DNA of 41,283 nt from a virus: positions 1 to 41,283 of the IMG/VR virus record IMGVR_UViG_3300027573_000067. One strand, given 5' to 3'. The notes beneath the pieces were generated by a model. The model was not told where the DNA came from. It did not search any database and worked only from the letters and a program-made list of their open reading frames with translations. Positions 37,307 to 41,283 of this stretch are shown here, piece after piece. Numbering within the stretch: the stretch's first letter is position 1; each line of letters begins with the position of its first letter. The position numbers and the translations under genes were made by a program.

Positions 37307-38251
37307 CTATTTGGGGCAATTTGCCCCGTCCGGCCTAATACCGGCAAGGACCTTGGTGATGGCGTTTCGGGCGAGCTCTGGGTTGCTCGGCCCGTGCGAT
37401 CCATTGCCGGAGACGGAGACTCCGACGGGTATGGCGAGCAGGCGGCGCTTCTCTCGCTGCCACTCGTCCTCCTCCGGGCGGAGGCTTGGCGCCGTGGAAG
37501 GTCCGGGCTCGTCCTCCCATCGGCTCTGGTTCAGCCAGGTGGCCGGGTGGGGAATGAACTGGCCCGAGTCCCTCCGCCATTGCCAGGAGTCTAGCTGACT
37601 CTCTATGGCCTCAAGGATCTTCTCGAGGAGGTCCCGGGACGGCCGGATCTTCTGCCACGCCTTCCTCGCATCCCCCTTCCCGACCTTCTTGGGGTAGGCG
37701 GCCCAGAACTCATCGAAGCCAGCCGGTGCAGAAACCTCCCGGGTTCTTGCACCCGTTTTCCCGGACCGCTCACTCCCCTCACTCGTGAGAGTGAGGAATG
37801 GTTGTAGTACCTCCTCTATCTGACTCTGATTCTGACTCTGACTCTGACTCTGACTAGCGATGATTTGCGATCCGTTTGCGATCGCATTGCGATCGCAACT
37901 CCATCGCTTCTCGTTTCCGGCTATCCCTGCAATACTTCTTAACTTACGCTTCTCTTGCTGGGCTTCCCTTTCCCTCTCCAGGCGAGGATTGGTGCCGCTG
38001 GTGGTGAAACACGGCTCCAGCACCGACCACAATCGAGCACCGTCATCGTCGGGTAGCGACAGCAGGCGGGCGATAGACCTGGGGTCGGTAGGGATACGAC
38101 CTTCACGCCAACAGAAGCAAAGCAAGCGAAGGTAGGCCCCCTGCTCCTCAAGGTTCATGGAAGCGACCTTGGAATCAGAGAGCCAGTCGGCGGGGTAGAA
38201 TGGGAACCAGGGGAGTTTGACAGTTGGCGGGGACGTGGTATTATCTTTCAC
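37307..38251 (-). CDS. DUF1376-type replication initiator (lambda O-like)
   Basis: A 314-residue protein from GTG at 38251 with GGAGG upstream. DUF1376 (residues about 12-80) shows KLPWFPFYPADWLSDSKVASMNLEEQGAYLRLLCFCWREGRIP. The C-terminal part has the FDEFWAAYPKKVGKGDARKAWQKI... FIPHPATWLNQSRWEDE block typical of phage replication proteins that load host helicase. Between them is a low-complexity linker (SQ repeats, residues about 133-144) whose DNA holds tandem hexamers and iterons, as in lambda O. It is embedded in the packaging/head block, an unusual place. The longer frame above 38251 lacks coding support. Confidence 0.75.
   Translation of the reverse strand: MKDNTTSPPTVKLPWFPFYPADWLSDSKVASMNLEEQGAYLRLLCFCWREGRIPTDPRSIARLLSLPDDDGARLWSVLEPCFTTSGTNPRLEREREAQQEKRKLRSIAGIAGNEKRWSCDRNAIANGSQIIASQSQSQSQNQSQIEEVLQPFLTLTSEGSERSGKTGARTREVSAPAGFDEFWAAYPKKVGKGDARKAWQKIRPSRDLLEKILEAIESQLDSWQWRRDSGQFIPHPATWLNQSRWEDEPGPSTAPSLRPEEDEWQREKRRLLAIPVGVSVSGNGSHGPSNPELARNAITKVLAGIRPDGANCPK
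37313..37327. repeat. Dyad GGGGCA-N3-TGCCCC, copy 2
   Basis: GGGGCA-ATT-TGCCCC, the same 6-3-6 dyad as at 4928-4942, here covering the last codons of the replication gene. It is preceded by TTGCAAGACC and followed after 16 bp by GCAAGGACC; the flank shares GGCC and AAT with the first copy. Confidence 0.5.
37819..37894. repeat. Origin-like repeat block: hexamers and 11-bp-spaced iterons
   Basis: Six tandem copies of TCTGAC (37819-37854, the second is TCTGAT) stand beside three perfect TTGCGATC copies starting at 37865, 37876 and 37887, an exact 11-bp period. The last two overlap GCGATCGC palindromes. The block lies in the linker region of the replication initiator gene, the same place as the lambda origin in gene O. 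It is probably the phage origin of replication. Confidence 0.6.
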
Positions 38252-38289
38252 GTTCAGCCTCCTCAACCGGGTTGGACGCCGATGCAGTG

Positions 38290-38311
38290 GCGCCCGGTTT
38301 CGGCCGGGCGC
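38290..38311. terminator. GC hairpin between FmdB-like and replication genes
   Basis: GCGCCCGG (38290-38297) and CCGGGCGC (38304-38311) around TTTCGG. On the plus strand it is followed by TTCTGTTTT, a good terminator for antisense transcription. For minus-strand mRNA it follows the FmdB-like stop by eight bases and would act only as a stem. Its arm can also pair, as AACCGGG, with CCCGGTT just before the GAGGAGG of the replication gene, giving two competing folds. Confidence 0.5.
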
Positions 38312-38319
38312 TTCTGTTT

Positions 38320-38757
38320 TCACTCGTCCGTGTTGTACTCCCCGGCGAGCGGCTCTCGCAAGCCCGATCTCTCCTCCCACTCCGATTTCTCGCGCCGCTC
38401 CTTGTGCGCTAGCACTTCCGACGGCTTCAACTCTGAAAGCGCCTTCTCGAACTGGTCAACGTCGGGATACTCGCGGCGTCCCTGAACCTTCACATCTTCC
38501 TTTCGCACGAGTCCGCGCCGGCGCGCGAGCTCGGCTTGCTCACGGTTCGAGCTGACATATCCGCCGAGCACCTCGTCGTAACCTGCGCGGAAGATGCCTG
38601 TGCCGTGGGTGGTCCAGGCGCCGGGCGCGTAGAACTGGCGGGCATCCCCGCCGCACGCCGGACATGGCGCAGTTTTCTGTCCTGGCTCGCAGGAAGCGAC
38701 GAGCTCGAACTCAATCCCGCAGGATTCACACTCGAAGTCGAAGGTAAGTGATCCCAC
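38320..38757 (-). CDS. FmdB-type zinc-ribbon protein, 145 aa
   Basis: The N-terminal ribbon is CESCGIEFE... CPACGGDARQF (residues about 10-44), the FmdB-type CxxC...CPxCG pattern, preceded by a FDFEC strand. The remainder is helical and charged. In phages such proteins often sit near terminase and are of unknown role, possibly regulatory. GTG start overlaps the previous stop by one base. Confidence 0.65.
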   Translation of the reverse strand: MGSLTFDFECESCGIEFELVASCEPGQKTAPCPACGGDARQFYAPGAWTTHGTGIFRAGYDEVLGGYVSSNREQAELARRRGLVRKEDVKVQGRREYPDVDQFEKALSELKPSEVLAHKERREKSEWEERSGLREPLAGEYNTDE

Positions 38758-38954
38758 TAGGCCGTCCCGCGACCACCTGGGGAGGTGTGGATCTCTTCGG
38801 TCACGTCACGCGCCTCCTCGATCCCGAGAGCTAGGAGCTCGCGGTCGATCTTGGCTAAGAGCTCCGTCAGCTTGTCGATCGCAATCTTGGATCCCGCGCG
38901 ATAGCCCTCGAGGTACGCGACGCGCTCGCGTTCGGTTCGCCTCACGAGCTCCAT
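38757..38954 (-). CDS. Small helical protein, 65 aa
   Basis: The start at MELVRRTERERVAYLEGYRAG is one base after the previous stop; a longer frame that overlaps the upstream gene is rejected. Two helices (ERERVAYLEGYRAGSKIAIDKLTELLAKIDREL). Not recognised. Confidence 0.6.
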   Translation of the reverse strand: MELVRRTERERVAYLEGYRAGSKIAIDKLTELLAKIDRELLALGIEEARDVTEEIHTSPGGRGTA

Positions 38955-38955
38955 G

Positions 38956-39894
38956 TTACCCACCGGTCTTCTCCTTGGCGACCTCGACGATCTCCTCCGC
39001 CACGTCCTTCTTCCAGCCGAGCTTCGAGCGCAGGAAGTTGACGCCGCGCTCAACAACCCCCTGCCACGAGTCGATGCCCTCCTGAAAGAGCTGGTCGAGC
39101 TTCGCCTTGGTCGTGTTCTTGTAGCGGAGAAAGTCGCGGTCGAACGGGATAAGTGGCGCCGGCAGGATCGGAGCTGCGGCGATCGCGTCCACCGTGTCCT
39201 GCGTGATGGACCGGATCTCGAACGTGGCTCCTTCCAGGCGGGAAGGAGGAGCGAAGGGCGGCGCTCCCGGCCGGGGATCCTGGCCGGCTTCCTTGAGATG
39301 GAGATTGCCGTGTTCGTCCATTCCGAACCGCGCCTTGCACTTACGGCAGGCCATGTCGGGCACGGCCTGGGACTGCGGATCGCCGGCCATCGCGAGATTG
39401 CAGTCCATCACCTTCCAGGGGCACTGCTCGAACGTCCACTTCACCTGCGGCGGCATGTCCTTGAAGGCTTGCTGGAACTCCGTGACCGTGATGCCGTACT
39501 CGCGACAGAGACCCCATGCGCCAAGGAGCCCCGTGTAGTACGTCACGGGCTGTTGGGTGGCGATCCCGGGCTCTGCGACCAGGTGCTTCTTGATAAGGAA
39601 CTTCCCCGAGTCGCGGGCCCAGCGGATCACGGCGATGCACTTGCCCTTGAAGTTGACGAGGATGTAGCGGTCGGTGGGGTCGATCCTGAGATCAATCCCC
39701 TGGAGCTTCGGGTTGGGGAGCTCGAAGCCCTTGATCGCTTCATCGGGCACGTCCGGGTTGTCCTGGTGCGTGCGGTGGTATTCGGCAACGAGCGCGTCGG
39801 CGCGCATCTTCCCGTCCATCACGGTCGGGAGCTCGATCATGGTCCCCATGTCGTCGCCGCCGAGCGGTGTGACCCGCCCCACTTCTCTCTCCAT
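38956..39894 (-). CDS. Hypothetical protein with zinc-ribbon-like core, 312 aa
   Basis: GGAGG stands just before the ATG, nine bases after the terminase stop. Residues 45-130 are alpha/beta (FELPNPKLQGIDLRIDPTDRYILVNFKGKCIAVIRW, similar to a small RNase H- or nuclease-like strand order). A cysteine group follows at about 160-192 (CPWKVMDC...CRKCKARFG). The C-terminal 100 residues are helical (FDRDFLRYKNTTKAKLDQLFQEGIDSWQGVV). I do not recognise it; next to terminase it may serve packaging. Confidence 0.6.
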   Translation of the reverse strand: MEREVGRVTPLGGDDMGTMIELPTVMDGKMRADALVAEYHRTHQDNPDVPDEAIKGFELPNPKLQGIDLRIDPTDRYILVNFKGKCIAVIRWARDSGKFLIKKHLVAEPGIATQQPVTYYTGLLGAWGLCREYGITVTEFQQAFKDMPPQVKWTFEQCPWKVMDCNLAMAGDPQSQAVPDMACRKCKARFGMDEHGNLHLKEAGQDPRPGAPPFAPPSRLEGATFEIRSITQDTVDAIAAAPILPAPLIPFDRDFLRYKNTTKAKLDQLFQEGIDSWQGVVERGVNFLRSKLGWKKDVAEEIVEVAKEKTGG

Positions 39895-39903
39895 TGGGTC
39901 CTC

Positions 39904-41283
39904 CTAATTCATCCAGTAGTGCCCGTCCGACTCCGCTTCCTCGCGGCGGCGCCGGCGAAGGCGGCGCGGAAGGGGCTCGCGGGTGTAGATCGTGTCGAAG
40001 GTGGGCGAGCGCTCGATTTGTTCGAGCGTCACCGCTTCAGAGTGGGCGACGTAGTAGGCGAGCGCCACCCCGGATACCCGGTCGTCCTTCGAGCCTTTCG
40101 GCGCGTTGTACTTCCCGAGCTTGTCGCGGCGCATCGCCTCCATCTCTTTCAGGAGCTCTTCCGAGCGGATCTTCAGTCGCCCCACGGTCGGGTTGATTCC
40201 GTTCTTCAGCTCCGAAATGATGAGGTGCTTCTTCTGCTCGTCCTGGTGCCAGCCGCGCTTGTGGCTCACCCGCTGCTTTTCCGAATCCCATTCCTCCTCG
40301 GAATAGAGCCGGGGGTACTGGCGGGCGACGAGCCTTGAGAGCACATTGATCCCTTCGCCGTTCTTCTCGACGACCAAGATCGCCATGTTGTACCAGGCAG
40401 CCATGAGATAGAGCTCGTCGGCGAAGAGTGCGGGATCCAAGAGCCCCACCCACTCGGCCGCCTGCTCGGCCGAGAGCACGTCCACGATCTCGCCCGCCTG
40501 GTTGTCTCCGTCCTCGAGTCCCTTCGAGGGATCGCCGCCCAAGACGTAGAGGTGCCCGTGGGCCGGGGGCGCGTAGACAATCAGGTTCGAGCGCTCGTCG
40601 GCCTGGGCGTGGACGACGGGGCCGGAAGCGTTCTCACCCACAAGGGTGAGCTTGATCCGCCGGCCGACGCGGACGTGCTTCTTCTTCTGGATCTGGAGGT
40701 GAGCGTAGTTGAAGGCTGGGTGGCCCGACGAGATGAACGCCTCTTCGGGAGTGGTCGGGTACTCCTGGTGGAACTTCTCGACCTGGCCGCCGCACTTGTT
40801 GGTGATCGTGTAGCGCCGCCAAGCGATCTGCTCCCGGGTCGCGCCATGAACCTCGACGAGCACCACTTCCTCTTCGTCCAGGTCCTCGGCGTTGTACTCC
40901 TCGGACTCGGGGCGGCGGTACTCGGGGTGCTCGAGCCACGAGAAGAAGAAGAAGCGCCACGCCGATCCCGGCTTCATCGCGACTTGGCACATGCCGTGGA
41001 AGTAGTCGCCGATGCCGTTGGCGGTCGATTCGACAATGACCATCGTGCCGGGGCGCTCGGGGACGGCGTTCATAATGGCGAGCGCCCGCTCGAGGCCGTC
41101 CTTCCAGAAAGCTGCTTCCGATCCCAAGAAGTTGTGGATCGTGTGGGAGCGGCCGAGGGTGGCGTTCTTCGCCGTCTCGGCAAGCATCCTCGACCCCAAC
41201 CCGGGCTTCTCGCGGCGCTTTGCCCGCCTGGGGTTGTCGAAGAGGATCTCGCGCCGGCTCGAGCGCGCGAGCATGGGGCGCCA
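39904..41283 (-). CDS. terL: Terminase large subunit, C-terminal part (begins at 484)
   Basis: Continues the fragment at 1-484; residue numbers are for the joined protein of about 575 aa. The Walker B/coupling segment is VIVESTANG with its glutamate at residue 201. The nuclease domain shows GGDPSKG.E.GDN (D367), VVEKNGEG (E422) and KDDRVSGVALAYYVA (D516, D517), the three acidic groups of the RNase H-like headful nuclease. The set is of the T4 gp17/Terminase_6C kind, which cuts concatemers and then packages by head fullness, consistent with a circularly permuted genome. Confidence 0.9.
   Translation of the reverse strand, partial: WRPMLARSSRREILFDNPRRAKRREKPGLGSRMLAETAKNATLGRSHTIHNFLGSEAAFWKDGLERALAIMNAVPERPGTMVIVESTANGIGDYFHGMCQVAMKPGSAWRFFFFSWLEHPEYRRPESEEYNAEDLDEEEVVLVEVHGATREQIAWRRYTITNKCGGQVEKFHQEYPTTPEEAFISSGHPAFNYAHLQIQKKKHVRVGRRIKLTLVGENASGPVVHAQADERSNLIVYAPPAHGHLYVLGGDPSKGLEDGDNQAGEIVDVLSAEQAAEWVGLLDPALFADELYLMAAWYNMAILVVEKNGEGINVLSRLVARQYPRLYSEEEWDSEKQRVSHKRGWHQDEQKKHLIISELKNGINPTVGRLKIRSEELLKEMEAMRRDKLGKYNAPKGSKDDRVSGVALAYYVAHSEAVTLEQIERSPTFDTIYTREPLPRRLRRRRREEAESDGHYWMN
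41147..41283. repeat. Terminal direct repeat, right copy
   Basis: Matches 1-136 with one extra G. This copy keeps the terminase frame intact and is the more reliable version. Confidence 0.9.

Noticed and set aside
37171-37404. 77-residue frame across the portal leader
   Set aside because: Its composition is arginine/proline-rich and the region is better explained by the paired RNA leader.
1-41283. CRISPR arrays, insertion sequences and tRNA genes
   Set aside because: No regularly spaced direct repeats of array length, no transposase-like frame, and no cloverleaf seen on either strand by eye.

Overview
This window is a complete or nearly complete GC-rich bacteriophage genome, most likely a short-tailed (podovirus-like) phage assembled from a circular or circularly permuted molecule. 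Bases 1-136 recur at 41147-41283 with one G missing, and the large terminase gene runs off one end and back in at the other. Collapsing the overlap gives a circle of about 41.1 kb. The virion genes are those of a podovirus: portal, scaffold, coat, tail nozzle, fibres and very large internal/ejection proteins. I see no tape measure, sheath or tail-completion genes. I also see no DNA polymerase, RNA polymerase or integrase, so replication must lean on the host. The host cannot be named from the sequence.

Layout. (1) The leftward (minus-strand) late unit starts in the control region at 4620-5172. It runs through small early/accessory genes (zinc protein, AT-hook protein, RusA resolvase, an Acb2/Tad1-like cyclic-nucleotide sponge) to the terminase subunits. 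It then crosses the contig ends and continues through an FmdB-type zinc-ribbon protein, a DUF1376 replication initiator carrying origin-like iterons, portal, scaffold, coat, three cement-like proteins, fibres, nozzle, internal virion proteins and a lysis cassette. It ends at tandem hairpins near 14382-14460. (2) A second leftward operon (14339 to 9417) begins with an XRE repressor whose promoter overlaps a perfect operator dyad. It carries a recombination-type protein, two Sec-exported proteins of unknown role, a Gp157-like protein and a TIM-barrel-like protein. (3) A rightward operon (5173-9293) of almost entirely overlapping small genes includes DUF2786, a truncated ArdC-like antirestriction protein, zinc-finger proteins and a second XRE regulator. 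It ends at a large hairpin between convergent genes.

The most striking non-coding findings are four. A textbook type II hammerhead ribozyme lies between the DUF2786 and ArdC genes (6524-6595); all core nucleotides and a 6-bp pseudoknot can be traced. A second folded element precedes the DUF2786 gene. A 98-nt nested RNA leader sequesters the portal gene's ribosome binding site. Inside the replication initiator gene are three 8-bp iterons spaced exactly 11 bp, beside six tandem hexamers, an arrangement like the lambda O/ori region.

All functional calls come from reading translated sequence and motifs; no database search was run.
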